64,000 nt of DNA from Oscillospiraceae bacterium (GTDB lineage Bacteria; Bacillota; Clostridia; UBA1212; SIG427), in NCBI GenBank assembly GCA_015069135.1, contig SVJE01000004.1:62001-126000 (forward strand). The letters run 5' to 3'. Within the stretch, counting starts at the first letter, position 1, and each line of letters begins with the position of its first letter. A model generated the notes under the pieces. That model saw nothing but the letters and a program-made list of their open reading frames with translations, was not told the origin of the DNA and ran no database searches. Position numbers and translations under genes: made by a program. This document shows, piece by piece, positions 41,072 through 50,526 of this stretch.

Positions 41072-43306
41072 ATGGTTGCAGAAGTATATTTGCTGCAGAC
41101 AAATCAGTCTGTCGGTGGTAAATTTACATATGGAATAAAAGACGAAGAGGCTTCAGGTATAAGACCGGGAGTCTTTGTTAAAGTTCCTTTTGGTTCCGGC
41201 AACACACTTAAAGATGCTGTGGTATGGTCAGTTTCTGAAAATCAGACGGTAAAATACAAATTAAAATATATAAAAGGGTTAAATCCTCACATAGATCCTA
41301 TTTCAGAAAAAGAAATGCATTTAGCGGAAAAAATGCAAAAACTGTATCTTTGTCCTATGGGTGACTGCATAAAATGTCTTATTCCACCGGAGGGAAATAA
41401 AGGTCGTGTTGTAAAATTTGCCTGTATAAACGGTTCTGTCAAGGAATTAGAAGATATTATACTTACTCATAAATTCCGTAACATTTCACAAATCAGATTT
41501 TTAGAATACCTTAAAGATTGTGGTGGCAAGGCTCAGGTATCCCAAATTATCAAAGATATAGGATGTACAGCCAGCGTGGCAAACACCCTTGAGAAAAATG
41601 GGTATATAAACATAGTACAGGAAAAAACGGAGCAATCTCATGTAAAAGAAGAACAGATTGAGTCATATCCTGCTCAAAAACTTACAGAAATTCAACAGAA
41701 GGCATACAACACACTTGAAAAGATGCTGGATGCAGGTTTTGGAAGAGCGCTTTTACATGGGGTAACCGGTAGCGGAAAAACAGAAATTTATCTTCAGCTC
41801 ATTGAAAGAGTAATAGAACAGGGTGGGAATGCCATAGTGTTGGTACCGGAAATTTCCCTGACACCTCAGATGTCAGCACGTTTTACAGGAAGATTCGGAG
41901 ATAAAGTTGCTATCTTGCACAGCCGTTTATCTAATTCAGAGAGAAACCGACAGTGGAAGCGTATCCGACATGGTGAAATAAGGGTAGTGTTAGGAGCACG
42001 CTCTGCGGTTTTTGCTCCTTTTGAAAAAATCAATCTGATAATTCTGGATGAAGAACATGAGCTTACGTATAAATCAGAGGAGCAACAACCAAGATATCAC
42101 GCTGGTGAAATAGCGGCTCTCCGTTGTAAAATGGACAGTGGACTTGTGATTCTTGGTTCAGCGACTCCGTCTGTGGGGTCATTTTACCAGGCTCATACCG
42201 GTAAAATAGAATACATATCTCTTTCTGAAAGAGTTAACAACAAACCCTTGCCAGGCGTGGAAATTATTGATATGCGTATGGAATTAAATGCAGGTGGTCG
42301 AGGAATTTTTAGTGGAAGACTTATTGATGAAATCCGTAGGAATCTGGAATCGGGCCAGCAAACTGTGCTTTTTGTTCACAGAAGAGGCTTTTCAGGTCAT
42401 GTGGTATGTACCGGTTGCGGTAAGAGTATGAAGTGCGGCAAATGTAATATTCCCATGACTTATCATTCCGGAATGAAACGACTCATATGTCATTATTGCG
42501 GAAATACAGCTCATATGCCGGATGCTTGTCCCGGTTGCGGTACAAAGATATTTTCTCAGAAAGCTTTTGGTACCCAAAAGGTACAGGAGGAACTTTCCAA
42601 GCTGTTCCCGGAAGCAAAAATTGTCAGGATGGATGCGGACACAACTTTAGGTAAAGAAGGTCATGCAAAAGTTATTGATGATTTTGTAAAGGGTGGTGGT
42701 GATATTATTGTGGGCACCCAGATGATAGCCAAGGGACATGATTTTCCCAATGTTACTTTAGTAGGTGTTATTTCGGCAGATAGTCTTTTGAATGCACAGG
42801 ATTACAGAGCAGGGGAAAGAGCTTTTCAGCTTTTAACTCAGGTAGCAGGAAGAGCAGGGCGTGGAAATATTCCGGGCAGGGTTATAGTCCAGGCTTTTGA
42901 TATAGACAGCTATGTGTTAGAAGCAGCCTGTCATCAAGATTATGAGGCATTTTACAGACCGGAAATTAATTTGAGAAAACAGCTTAACTTTCCGCCGTTT
43001 TGTACAATGGCTGTGGTGGGAATCAGCGGTACTGATGACAGAGCAGTTTTTGATTATGGTGTTACATACAGGCAGGGGCTGTCTCTGGAGGCTGTTCGGT
43101 TGTTTGGTGATTGTTCCGGTATTGAAGTGTTGGGGCTTACCAGAGCTAGTGTGCCAAAGATAAACAATAAATATAGGTGGCGTATTCTTATCAAAGCCCC
43201 TGACAGGCGAATGCTTCTCAAGTTGTTTGAAAGTTTCAAGGAACCTAAGGCCAACCATAAAATTACCGGGGTGATTAAAGATATAAATCCGGGGAACGTA
43301 TTCTGA
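41072..43306 (+). CDS. priA: Primosomal replication protein N' (PriA helicase)
   Basis: 744 residues from the ATG at 41072 (AGAGG 13 nt upstream; a TTG at 41036 is possible). N-terminal 3'-OH-binding domain, winged helix, then helicase core with GVTGSGKTEIYL, LDEEHELTYKSEEQQPRYHAGE and GSATPS; a zinc-binding insert with eight cysteines (CTGCGKSMKCGKC ... CHYCG ... CPGCG) and MDADTT, GTQMIAKGHDFPNVTLVGV. Restarts stalled replication forks by loading the replicative helicase. Head of the classical priA-def-fmt cluster, here separated from def by xth and rbr. Confidence 0.97.
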   Translation: MVAEVYLLQTNQSVGGKFTYGIKDEEASGIRPGVFVKVPFGSGNTLKDAVVWSVSENQTVKYKLKYIKGLNPHIDPISEKEMHLAEKMQKLYLCPMGDCIKCLIPPEGNKGRVVKFACINGSVKELEDIILTHKFRNISQIRFLEYLKDCGGKAQVSQIIKDIGCTASVANTLEKNGYINIVQEKTEQSHVKEEQIESYPAQKLTEIQQKAYNTLEKMLDAGFGRALLHGVTGSGKTEIYLQLIERVIEQGGNAIVLVPEISLTPQMSARFTGRFGDKVAILHSRLSNSERNRQWKRIRHGEIRVVLGARSAVFAPFEKINLIILDEEHELTYKSEEQQPRYHAGEIAALRCKMDSGLVILGSATPSVGSFYQAHTGKIEYISLSERVNNKPLPGVEIIDMRMELNAGGRGIFSGRLIDEIRRNLESGQQTVLFVHRRGFSGHVVCTGCGKSMKCGKCNIPMTYHSGMKRLICHYCGNTAHMPDACPGCGTKIFSQKAFGTQKVQEELSKLFPEAKIVRMDADTTLGKEGHAKVIDDFVKGGGDIIVGTQMIAKGHDFPNVTLVGVISADSLLNAQDYRAGERAFQLLTQVAGRAGRGNIPGRVIVQAFDIDSYVLEAACHQDYEAFYRPEINLRKQLNFPPFCTMAVVGISGTDDRAVFDYGVTYRQGLSLEAVRLFGDCSGIEVLGLTRASVPKINNKYRWRILIKAPDRRMLLKLFESFKEPKANHKITGVIKDINPGNVF

Positions 43307-43326
43307 TATTTGGTCGGTTGGTAAAA

Positions 43327-43572
43327 TGTCGCCGACGAAATCGGTGAAATTTAATATTGTCGTTGAAAATGTCAAAAACTCGCCTACAGAGAGAAATAAA
43401 AAATACTTTGTCGGCGAGTTTTTTTTGATTTTTGCTTAAAATTATATATAAAAGACCTAAAAAATGAAAAAAAGCTTTAAAAATCATCGACAGTATGGTT
43501 AAAAAACATACTTGTCGGCGACTTTTTAGTCAGGTCATCGACAAAATCAATAAAAACAGGGTTTTGTCGGCG
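43327..43572. repeat. CGCCGAC repeats in the priA-xth gap
   Basis: The 273-bp gap holds CGCCGAC at 43330-43336 and its complement GTCGGCG at 43410, 43514 and 43567, the last two 53 bp apart, the period of the array at 63741-64000. Other shared pieces are gtcgttgaaaa and aaaactcgcc. One pair forms the priA terminator. Confidence 0.72.
43374..43427 (+). terminator. Terminator of priA made from the CGCCGAC repeat
   Basis: aaaaactcgcctaca (43374-43388) pairs with ttgtcggcgagttttt (43409-43424), one mismatch, ~20-nt loop, then T-run. By symmetry it may also serve xth. Confidence 0.75.
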
Positions 43573-43579
43573 AGCTTTC

Positions 43580-44332
43580 TTACTCTAACACCAATTCAAC
43601 AGGGCAATGATCTGAACCATACACCTCCGTATGAATAGAAGCTCCTTTTAGGCGACTCTGCAAACGGTCAGAGCATACAAAATAGTCAATACGCCAACCT
43701 GCGTTCTTTTCCCTGGCGTGAAAACGATAAGACCACCAAGAATAAATGTTTTCCATGTCAGGATAGAAGTAACGGAAAGTATCTGTGAAACCACTTTCAG
43801 TAACTGTGGTAAACTTAGCACGTTCCTCATCAGTAAAACCGGCATTTTTTCTGTTAGTCTTAGGATTCTTAAGATCAATCTCTTTATGAGCTACGTTAAG
43901 GTCTCCGCAATAAATAACAGGCTTCTTTTCATCAAGCTTCTTTATGTAGGCCAGAAAAGCATCCTCCCATGTCATACGGTAGGGCAATCTGGCCAGTCCA
44001 TCCTGTGAGTTAGGCACATAAACGGTAATAATGTAGAAATCCGGATATTCCAAAGTAATAACTCTGCCTTCGTGGTCGTGCTCTTCAATTCCAAGACCAT
44101 AAAATACAGATAGAGGTTCATGTTTGGTAAAAATTGCAGTACCGGAGTAGCCTTTTTTCTCGGCGTAGTTCCAGTAACAGTAATAACCTTCGGGGGCAAA
44201 ATCAATTTGTCCTTCCTGAAGCTTAGTTTCTTGCAAACAGAAAAAATCTGCACCTTGCTGAGAAAAGAAATCAGCAAAACCTTTGCCCATGCAGGCACGA
44301 AGACCATTTACATTCCAGGATATAAATTTCAT
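43580..44332 (-). CDS. xth: Exodeoxyribonuclease III / AP endonuclease
   Basis: 250 residues from the ATG at 44332 (a TTG 6 nt earlier overlaps the rbr stop). EEP-fold DNA repair enzyme: [25 protein letters not shown] (metal Glu), [18 protein letters not shown] (Asp/Asn), [20 protein letters not shown] and the final GSDHCPV (catalytic His). Cleaves DNA 5' to abasic sites and removes 3' blocks. Co-transcribed with rubrerythrin, giving an oxidative-damage unit. Confidence 0.95.
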   Translation of the reverse strand: MKFISWNVNGLRACMGKGFADFFSQQGADFFCLQETKLQEGQIDFAPEGYYCYWNYAEKKGYSGTAIFTKHEPLSVFYGLGIEEHDHEGRVITLEYPDFYIITVYVPNSQDGLARLPYRMTWEDAFLAYIKKLDEKKPVIYCGDLNVAHKEIDLKNPKTNRKNAGFTDEERAKFTTVTESGFTDTFRYFYPDMENIYSWWSYRFHAREKNAGWRIDYFVCSDRLQSRLKGASIHTEVYGSDHCPVELVLE

Positions 44333-44334
44333 AA

Positions 44335-44874
44335 TCAATAATTCTTAGCCAAGACCTGAAAATAGCTTTGAGGATGACTGCAAACAGGACAAACCTGTGG
44401 GGCTTCCTTACCCTTGTGAATGTGACCGCAATTTAAGCAAATCCATTCAGTTTCTTCCTGCTTGGAGAAAACTTCGTTATCCTTTACATTTTCAAGTAAC
44501 TTTCTGTAGCGGTTTTCATGTTCTGTTTCTACAGCTGCAACAGCTCTGAATTTAGCGGCAATATCCATAAAACCTTCTTCCTCTGCATCCTTGGCAAACT
44601 CAGGATACATAGAAGACCACTCATAATGCTCGCCATCAGCAGCTTTGCTAAGGTTACCGGCTGTAGCACCGATACCGCCCTCTAAAAGCTTAAACCAGAT
44701 TTTGGCATGTTCCCTTTCATTTTTTGCGGTTTCCTCAAAGATTGTTGCAATCTGTTCGAAACCGTCTTTTTTTGCTTTGGCTGCATAGTACATATACTTG
44801 CAAGCCGCCTGAGATTCACCGCCGAAAGCTGCTAAAAGATTAGCATGTGTTTTTGAGTTAGTTAAATCTGCCAT
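44335..44874 (-). CDS. rbr: Rubrerythrin
   Basis: 179 residues. Ferritin-like di-iron domain with carboxylate helices ([43 protein letters not shown]) and C-terminal rubredoxin domain with two CxxC pairs ([17 protein letters not shown]). Reduces hydrogen peroxide using NAD(P)H via electron carriers; a standard defence of anaerobes. AGGAG-like site before the ATG at 44874. Divergent from def with a shared palindromic promoter zone. Confidence 0.96.
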   Translation of the reverse strand: MADLTNSKTHANLLAAFGGESQAACKYMYYAAKAKKDGFEQIATIFEETAKNEREHAKIWFKLLEGGIGATAGNLSKAADGEHYEWSSMYPEFAKDAEEEGFMDIAAKFRAVAAVETEHENRYRKLLENVKDNEVFSKQEETEWICLNCGHIHKGKEAPQVCPVCSHPQSYFQVLAKNY

Positions 44875-44919
44875 AAATAACTCCTCCCTTCGGAAGGTAT
44901 TATCTCAAATATTGGTAAA

Positions 44920-44952
44920 AGTATACCATAAATTTTAACTTTATGGTATACT
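44920..44952. promoter_or_regulatory. Symmetrical divergent promoter/operator between rbr and def
   Basis: Perfect 13-bp inverted repeat agtataccataaa - ttttaac - tttatggtatact. Each arm contains TGGTATACT, an extended -10 element pointing outward, so the dyad encodes both divergent promoters and may be a regulator site. Confidence 0.6.
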
Positions 44953-44987
44953 AATGCCAAGTATGTATATTAGGAGAGGTAGATTCG

Positions 44988-45461
44988 ATGGCTTTACGAA
45001 AAATCAGAACAGAAGGCGATGACTGCTTAAGATTGCAGTGTAAACCTGTCAAAGAAATAAACAACAATATCCGTATGCTTATAGACGATATGTTTGATAC
45101 AATGTACGAGGCAAACGGCGTAGGACTTGCTGCACCACAGATAGGTATAGTAAAGCAGATTGTAGTAATAGACGACTATGAGGGTAACGTGTTTGCCCTT
45201 ATTAATCCAAAGCTCGAACAGATAGGAGATGAGATGCAGACTTCCACAGAAGGGTGTCTTAGTCTGCCAGGTTACAGCGGAAACGTTCAGCGTCCTAAGA
45301 AAGTAAGAGTAACAGCTCTTAATGAGGACGGGGACGAAATTGAAATAATTGCAGAAGACATGTTAGCTGTAATTTTCTGTCACGAAATAGATCATTTGTC
45401 GGGAGTGCTTTACAAAGACAAGGCTGAAAACTACGGTAAAATAGAATCTCAGGAAGGCTGA
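44988..45461 (+). CDS. def: Peptide deformylase
   Basis: 157 residues. The three motifs are intact: GVGLAAPQIG (43-52), EGCLSLPG (metal Cys) and HEIDHL (metal His pair and Glu). Removes the N-formyl group from nascent proteins. AGGAGAGG precedes the ATG. First gene of def-fmt-rlmN-stp-prkC-rsgA-rpe. Confidence 0.97.
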   Translation: MALRKIRTEGDDCLRLQCKPVKEINNNIRMLIDDMFDTMYEANGVGLAAPQIGIVKQIVVIDDYEGNVFALINPKLEQIGDEMQTSTEGCLSLPGYSGNVQRPKKVRVTALNEDGDEIEIIAEDMLAVIFCHEIDHLSGVLYKDKAENYGKIESQEG

Positions 45462-45468
45462 TATTTTA

Positions 45469-46416
45469 ATGAGTAATAAAAACCTTAAAATTGTTTTCAT
45501 GGGTACACCGGATTTTGCTATCCCCACCATGGAAGCACTTTGCGAAAATTATACAGTGGTATCGGTTGTAACCAAGGTAGATAAACCAAAGGGCAGAGGC
45601 AACAAAATGGCATCTCCTCCGGTAAAAGACCTGGCTATAGCAAAGGGTATTCCTGTGCTACAGCCGGAAACCGTAAAAACAGAAGAATTTGTAAAAGAAC
45701 TTAAATCTTTTGGTGCAGACCTTTTTGTTACTTGTGCTTACGGTAAAATTTTACCCCAGGCTGTGTTGGATATCCCACCTATGGGTACAATTAACGTACA
45801 TGCCAGCCTGCTTCCTAAATACAGAGGCTCAGCCCCCTTGTGGCACATGGTAATTAATGGTGAAAAAGAAGTGGGAGTAACCACTATGCTTACAGATATC
45901 GGTATGGATACCGGTGATATGCTTCTTAAATATTCAATGCCGTTAGGTGAAGACACCACTATGGGAGAGGTTCACGATATGCTATCCAAAGCCGGTGGTA
46001 AGCTTATAGTTGATACAATAGAGGGAATTTTACAGGGAACGATAACACCTGTACCTCAACAAGATGAAGAAGCTACCCATGCACCTATGATTTCGAAAGA
46101 AGATGGTGTGATTAATTGGAGTAAGCCGGCCTCTGCAATACACAACTTAGTCAGAGGCATGAACCCGTTTCCGGCAGCATCCACAACTAAAGATGGAGAA
46201 GTACTGAAAATTTATGCCACAAAGCCTGACATGGATGCTTCAACAGGAGATAAAGCACCGGGAACAGTAATTAAAACAGGTGACGGTATCTGGGTTACAA
46301 CAGGACAAGGTGTAATCGTAATAAAAGAATTGCAAGGTCAGGGGGCCAAGAGAATGGATGCAAAAGCATACCTTAACGGGCACCCTATAAAAGAAGGAAC
46401 GGTATTAGGAAAATGA
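45469..46416 (+). CDS. fmt: Methionyl-tRNA formyltransferase
   Basis: 315 residues. VFMGTPDFAIPTMEAL start, folate-binding and catalytic NVHASLLPKYRGSAP and DTGDMLL, C-terminal tRNA-binding OB domain. Formylates initiator Met-tRNA from 10-formyl-THF. The stop overlaps rlmN start by 4 nt. The usual rsmB between fmt and rlmN is missing. Confidence 0.97.
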   Translation: MSNKNLKIVFMGTPDFAIPTMEALCENYTVVSVVTKVDKPKGRGNKMASPPVKDLAIAKGIPVLQPETVKTEEFVKELKSFGADLFVTCAYGKILPQAVLDIPPMGTINVHASLLPKYRGSAPLWHMVINGEKEVGVTTMLTDIGMDTGDMLLKYSMPLGEDTTMGEVHDMLSKAGGKLIVDTIEGILQGTITPVPQQDEEATHAPMISKEDGVINWSKPASAIHNLVRGMNPFPAASTTKDGEVLKIYATKPDMDASTGDKAPGTVIKTGDGIWVTTGQGVIVIKELQGQGAKRMDAKAYLNGHPIKEGTVLGK

Positions 46417-47444
46417 AGAAGAACCTGCTGGATTTTTCAGCCAGAGAATTAAATCTGTTTATGAAGGAACACGGAGTTCCGGCTTTTAGAGGCACCCAGA
46501 TAAGAAAATGGATTTATCAGGGAGTAGAAGACTTCGACCAGATGACAGACCTTCCTAAAGATTTAAGGGAGTGGCTTACGCAATATTTTTCCACAGGAGC
46601 ACTTAAAATAAAGAGGCTGCTAAAATCATCTATGGATGGAACATGTAAGTTTCTTTTTGACCTGGGGGACGGTAACTACATAGAAAGTGTACTTATGAAG
46701 TATAGCTATGGTTATTCTCTTTGTATTTCTTCCCAGGTAGGCTGTAAAATGGGTTGTAAATTCTGCGCTTCAACAGGTGCAGGTTTTGTAAGAAACTTAA
46801 CAGCCGGGGAGATGCTGGGTCAGATTATTACAGTAAACAGAGAACGTGGAATACGTATAGGACATGTGGTTATAATGGGTGTTGGTGAGCCTATGGATAA
46901 CTACGATAATGTGGTAAAATTTTTAAGAGAAGCTCAGGCTCCGGACGGACTGGGAATAAGCTTCAGACATCTTTCACTTTCCACCTGTGGCGTAGTTCCC
47001 GGAATCAATAAACTAGCAGAAGAAAAAATGCCTGTAACTCTGGCTATTTCGTTACACTCACCTTTTAACGAGCAGAGGTCCGAAATAATGCCTATAAACA
47101 GAAGATATCCGTTAGAGGAATTAATGGAAGCTTGCAGGTCATATATACTTTCAGGTGGTAGACGAATAACCTTTGAATATGCTATGATTAGAGATGTAAA
47201 CGATACTAAAGAACATGCTTATGAATTATGTAAATTACTTAAGGGAGTACAAAGTCATGTGAACTTAATTCCCATGAACAATATACCGGGAAGCGAGTTT
47301 TCCCGAAGTAAACCGGAAGATGTAGAAAGGTTTACAAAAATACTGACTGATAAAGGGATAGAAGTTACAGTCCGCAGAGAGCTGGGCAGAGATATAAGTG
47401 CAGCCTGTGGTCAGCTGAGACGGTCAGAAACAAAAGAAGGTTAA
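46413..47444 (+). CDS. rlmN: 23S rRNA (adenine(2503)-C2)-methyltransferase RlmN
   Basis: 343 residues. Radical-SAM CxxxCxxC in GCKMGCKFCAST (about 110-121), the family VVIMGVGEPMDNYDNV, and the C-terminal catalytic Cys in DISAACGQL. Methylates C2 of A2503 and also A37 of some tRNAs. Overlaps fmt by 4 nt; 3 nt before stp. Confidence 0.97.
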   Translation: MKKNLLDFSARELNLFMKEHGVPAFRGTQIRKWIYQGVEDFDQMTDLPKDLREWLTQYFSTGALKIKRLLKSSMDGTCKFLFDLGDGNYIESVLMKYSYGYSLCISSQVGCKMGCKFCASTGAGFVRNLTAGEMLGQIITVNRERGIRIGHVVIMGVGEPMDNYDNVVKFLREAQAPDGLGISFRHLSLSTCGVVPGINKLAEEKMPVTLAISLHSPFNEQRSEIMPINRRYPLEELMEACRSYILSGGRRITFEYAMIRDVNDTKEHAYELCKLLKGVQSHVNLIPMNNIPGSEFSRSKPEDVERFTKILTDKGIEVTVRRELGRDISAACGQLRRSETKEG

Positions 47445-47447
47445 AAA

Positions 47448-48203
47448 ATGGTATTTAGTGCAAAAACTGATGTTGGTCGTGTAAGACCCCATAACGAAGA
47501 CTGCTTCGGGAGTTATGTTTCCGAAGATGGTAGCGTATTGTTCCTTGTGGTAGCTGACGGTATGGGTGGTCAGAATGCAGGAGAAGTTGCCAGTAAAATG
47601 CTGGTTGACTGCTTCATGAACAAAACATCATTTTTAAATAAAAAAAACTTAACACCAGAACAGTTGCAGGATTTTCTTACAGATACTATAAAAGAGGCCA
47701 ATCTGAACATTTTAAAAGAGGCTAAGGACAACTCTGAACAGTCAGGAATGGGCACTACAGCGGTGGCATGTATTTTACAGGAAGACAAGTTGATAGTAGC
47801 CAACGTGGGTGACAGCAGAGCTTATGTAAGCTCACAAAGTGTTCTCGCAAAAGTAACAGAGGACCACTCATATGTGGAAGATTTGGTGAGAAAAGGTGCT
47901 ATAAGTCAGGAACAGGCCAGAAATCATCCGGATAAGAATATAATCACAAGAGCTGTGGGTTGTATGGATGATGTTGAGGTTGATACATTTGTAAAAGATT
48001 TTGATAAAAACAGTGTTCTTCTTATGTGTTCAGATGGTCTTTCAAATATGATTGAAGACGACTATATGCAAAGAATTATAAGAAGAAATAAAAACATGGA
48101 TAAATTGGCTGAAAGGCTTATTTATGTGGCTAAAAAGAATGGCGGTACTGACAATATTACTGTCATAGTTGCACGAAGAAGTGACGAGGTAATCCATGGC
48201 TAA
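47448..48203 (+). CDS. stp: PP2C-type Ser/Thr phosphatase (Stp/PrpC)
   Basis: 251 residues. PP2C motifs: DVGRVRPHNEDCFG, VVADGMGGQNAGEVAS, GTTAVACIL, NVGDSRAYV, DHSYVEDLV and a GGTDNITVIVA metal site. Mn2+-dependent phosphatase opposing PrkC. Overlaps prkC by 8 nt, the standard arrangement. Confidence 0.95.
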   Translation: MVFSAKTDVGRVRPHNEDCFGSYVSEDGSVLFLVVADGMGGQNAGEVASKMLVDCFMNKTSFLNKKNLTPEQLQDFLTDTIKEANLNILKEAKDNSEQSGMGTTAVACILQEDKLIVANVGDSRAYVSSQSVLAKVTEDHSYVEDLVRKGAISQEQARNHPDKNIITRAVGCMDDVEVDTFVKDFDKNSVLLMCSDGLSNMIEDDYMQRIIRRNKNMDKLAERLIYVAKKNGGTDNITVIVARRSDEVIHG

Positions 48204-50517
48204 TTTTGCAGAAGGTAAAATTTTAGATAAAAAATATGAGGTTTTGGAGCTTATAGGCTCCGGAGGAATGGCCTATGTCTATAAAGCCCGTGAAATCGCT
48301 ACTAACAGATTTGTGGCTATTAAGGTTCTCAAAAGAGAATATTGTGATAATCAGGAATACATAAGAAAATTTAATAATGAAGCAAAGGCCGTTACAAATC
48401 TGATACATCCTAACATTGTACAGATTTATGATATAGGTAATGTAGGAAATGTACACTATATTACAAGAGAATATGTAGAGGGAATTACTCTTAAAGACTA
48501 TATTGAAGCAAGAGCATCTATCCCCTGGAATGAGGCATTGTCCATTGCAGGTCAACTTCTGGAAGCAGTTGAAGCTGCTCATAAACAGCACGTAATCCAC
48601 AGAGATATTAAGCCTATGAATGTGCTTATCACCAATGAGGGCACAGTTAAGCTGTCTGACTTTGGTATTGCCAAAGCTGTTTCAGGCACCACTATTCAGG
48701 CAACTAAAAACAGTGTGGGTTCAGTTCACTATGTTTCTCCTGAGCAGGCCAGGGGTGGCTTTGTAGATGAGAGAAGTGATATTTATTCTATCGGTGTCAC
48801 ACTATATGAAATGATAGTCGGTACTGTACCTTTTGACGGAGATTCACATGTTTCTATTGCTCTTAAACATTTAAGTGGCACATATATTCCTCCCCATGAT
48901 GCGGACCCTGATATACCTATGGGTATAAATGATCTGGTTGTTATGGCCATGATGAAAGACCCCGGAGCAAGGTTCCAGTCTGCGACAGATATGTTAAGAC
49001 GTTTGGAAAAAGTTTGTGAGAATCCTGAGATAGGATTTTTAGACATTGTTCCTGCAGATGACAGCGATATGAAAGTTGTGGGTGGTAAAGACACAGTTAG
49101 CAGATTCGTTGTAAGAGAAGAGGAAGAACCGGAAACATTAAAGCCGGAAGATAATATTGAAATAATGGTGGCAACACCTGCCAACAAAAAGAAGAAAGAA
49201 AAAACACCTCCCGAAGTGATTAAAGAACGTGTCCTGAAGATTTCTTCTTATGTTGCCGGACTTTTGGCTGCCGGACTTTTGGTATGGTTTGTGTTAAGTG
49301 CAGTTTACTATGTGGTTGATAAGAGCTATATTTTATCGAAGGCAACATATACCTTGGGGGATTATAAAGGTTACGAGGCTGTAGACATAGTTAATATGCT
49401 GGAGGCAGAAAAAATCTTTGTAGAACAGGAATTGGTAGTGGATGAAAACTACCTGGGTGCAGGTTATATCATTTCCCAAGAGCCCGGTCCAGGTAAAACT
49501 ATGCGTAAAGGTGACGTAGTTAAGTTCAGGGTATCTGCAGAGGAAGGTTCTTTCCTTGTTCCTGATATGAAGGATAAAAATAAAGATCAGGTTCTGGATG
49601 AATTTAGAAAATTGGGAATGATTACGGAAGTGGTCATGGTTAAAAATAATGACATTCCTTCAGGAATGGTTGTTAAGACAATACCTGCAGCCGGTGCTGT
49701 AGTAACAAAAGATGATATTATGACTGTATATGTAAGTGAAGGAGAACTTTACAATGCTGTTACAGTTCCTAATTTAGAGGGCAAAACCCTTGCTGAGGCA
49801 AAAGCAGAACTTGCTGAGTTAGGACTAAAGGTTGGCAAAATATATCCTCAGCCTAAACAGAATATTACATTTATTCTGAATCCTACACCAAGTCCTTTGC
49901 CAACACCGGAGCCAACAGCTGTTCCGACAGCAGCTCCTACGGAAGCTCCCACACCGGAGCCAACCATGATGCCTACTTATGATCCTATGGGTGGATATGA
50001 CGGACCTACGTCAACAGATATGGCTGAAAATGCTACTCCGGAAGTTACAGAAGAACCAACACCTGAACCGACTCCTGTACCTACAGCCATACCGGTTATA
50101 ACTCCATCTCCTATACCGACTATTCCACCTAGTGAATATATATATGCATCTGATACTGTGCAGTATCAATATCCTCCGGCAGGTACGGTTCTTTACGAAA
50201 ATGAAACGGTTGATTTGTATTTTTATGATATAAGCACACCAACAAGAGATAAAAGTAACAAGTTGGTTTCAGTACGAGACTATAAAACTGTTATTATTCC
50301 GGAACCTGATGGAATAGGTAATAAATCTCAGGTTTATTTCAGAATAACCGCAAGACCTAACGATACGGGTAAACTTGAAAATGTATATGATCCTAAAACT
50401 CCTATATACACTTCATTGTTTCCGCTTACCGTTAAGATTCCGGTTTCATATAACGGTGGTACTACTGTGTCAATATATGTGGACAACAAACTATATTGCC
50501 AATATGTAAGTAAATAA
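48196..50517 (+). CDS. prkC: PASTA-domain Ser/Thr kinase with Thr/Pro-rich insertion in the third PASTA domain
   Basis: 773 residues. Kinase domain about 14-275: glycine loop GSGGMAYVYK (21-30), Lys43, HRDIKP with D137, DFG 155-157, GSVHYVSPEQA. Juxtamembrane Lys-rich 330-345, transmembrane helix about 347-372, then extracellular PASTA 1 (378-449) and PASTA 2 (452-516). PASTA 3 begins at 521 (VTVPNLEGKTLAEAKAELAELGLKVG) but is interrupted by about 85 Thr/Pro residues (563-647) before resuming at 652 (TVQYQYPPAGTVLYENETVDLY). A further ~90-residue domain ends the protein. Senses peptidoglycan fragments and controls growth, spore germination or wall synthesis. Operon with stp, rsgA. Confidence 0.95.
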   Translation: MANFAEGKILDKKYEVLELIGSGGMAYVYKAREIATNRFVAIKVLKREYCDNQEYIRKFNNEAKAVTNLIHPNIVQIYDIGNVGNVHYITREYVEGITLKDYIEARASIPWNEALSIAGQLLEAVEAAHKQHVIHRDIKPMNVLITNEGTVKLSDFGIAKAVSGTTIQATKNSVGSVHYVSPEQARGGFVDERSDIYSIGVTLYEMIVGTVPFDGDSHVSIALKHLSGTYIPPHDADPDIPMGINDLVVMAMMKDPGARFQSATDMLRRLEKVCENPEIGFLDIVPADDSDMKVVGGKDTVSRFVVREEEEPETLKPEDNIEIMVATPANKKKKEKTPPEVIKERVLKISSYVAGLLAAGLLVWFVLSAVYYVVDKSYILSKATYTLGDYKGYEAVDIVNMLEAEKIFVEQELVVDENYLGAGYIISQEPGPGKTMRKGDVVKFRVSAEEGSFLVPDMKDKNKDQVLDEFRKLGMITEVVMVKNNDIPSGMVVKTIPAAGAVVTKDDIMTVYVSEGELYNAVTVPNLEGKTLAEAKAELAELGLKVGKIYPQPKQNITFILNPTPSPLPTPEPTAVPTAAPTEAPTPEPTMMPTYDPMGGYDGPTSTDMAENATPEVTEEPTPEPTPVPTAIPVITPSPIPTIPPSEYIYASDTVQYQYPPAGTVLYENETVDLYFYDISTPTRDKSNKLVSVRDYKTVIIPEPDGIGNKSQVYFRITARPNDTGKLENVYDPKTPIYTSLFPLTVKIPVSYNGGTTVSIYVDNKLYCQYVSK

Positions 50518-50526
50518 GGAGTGTGC

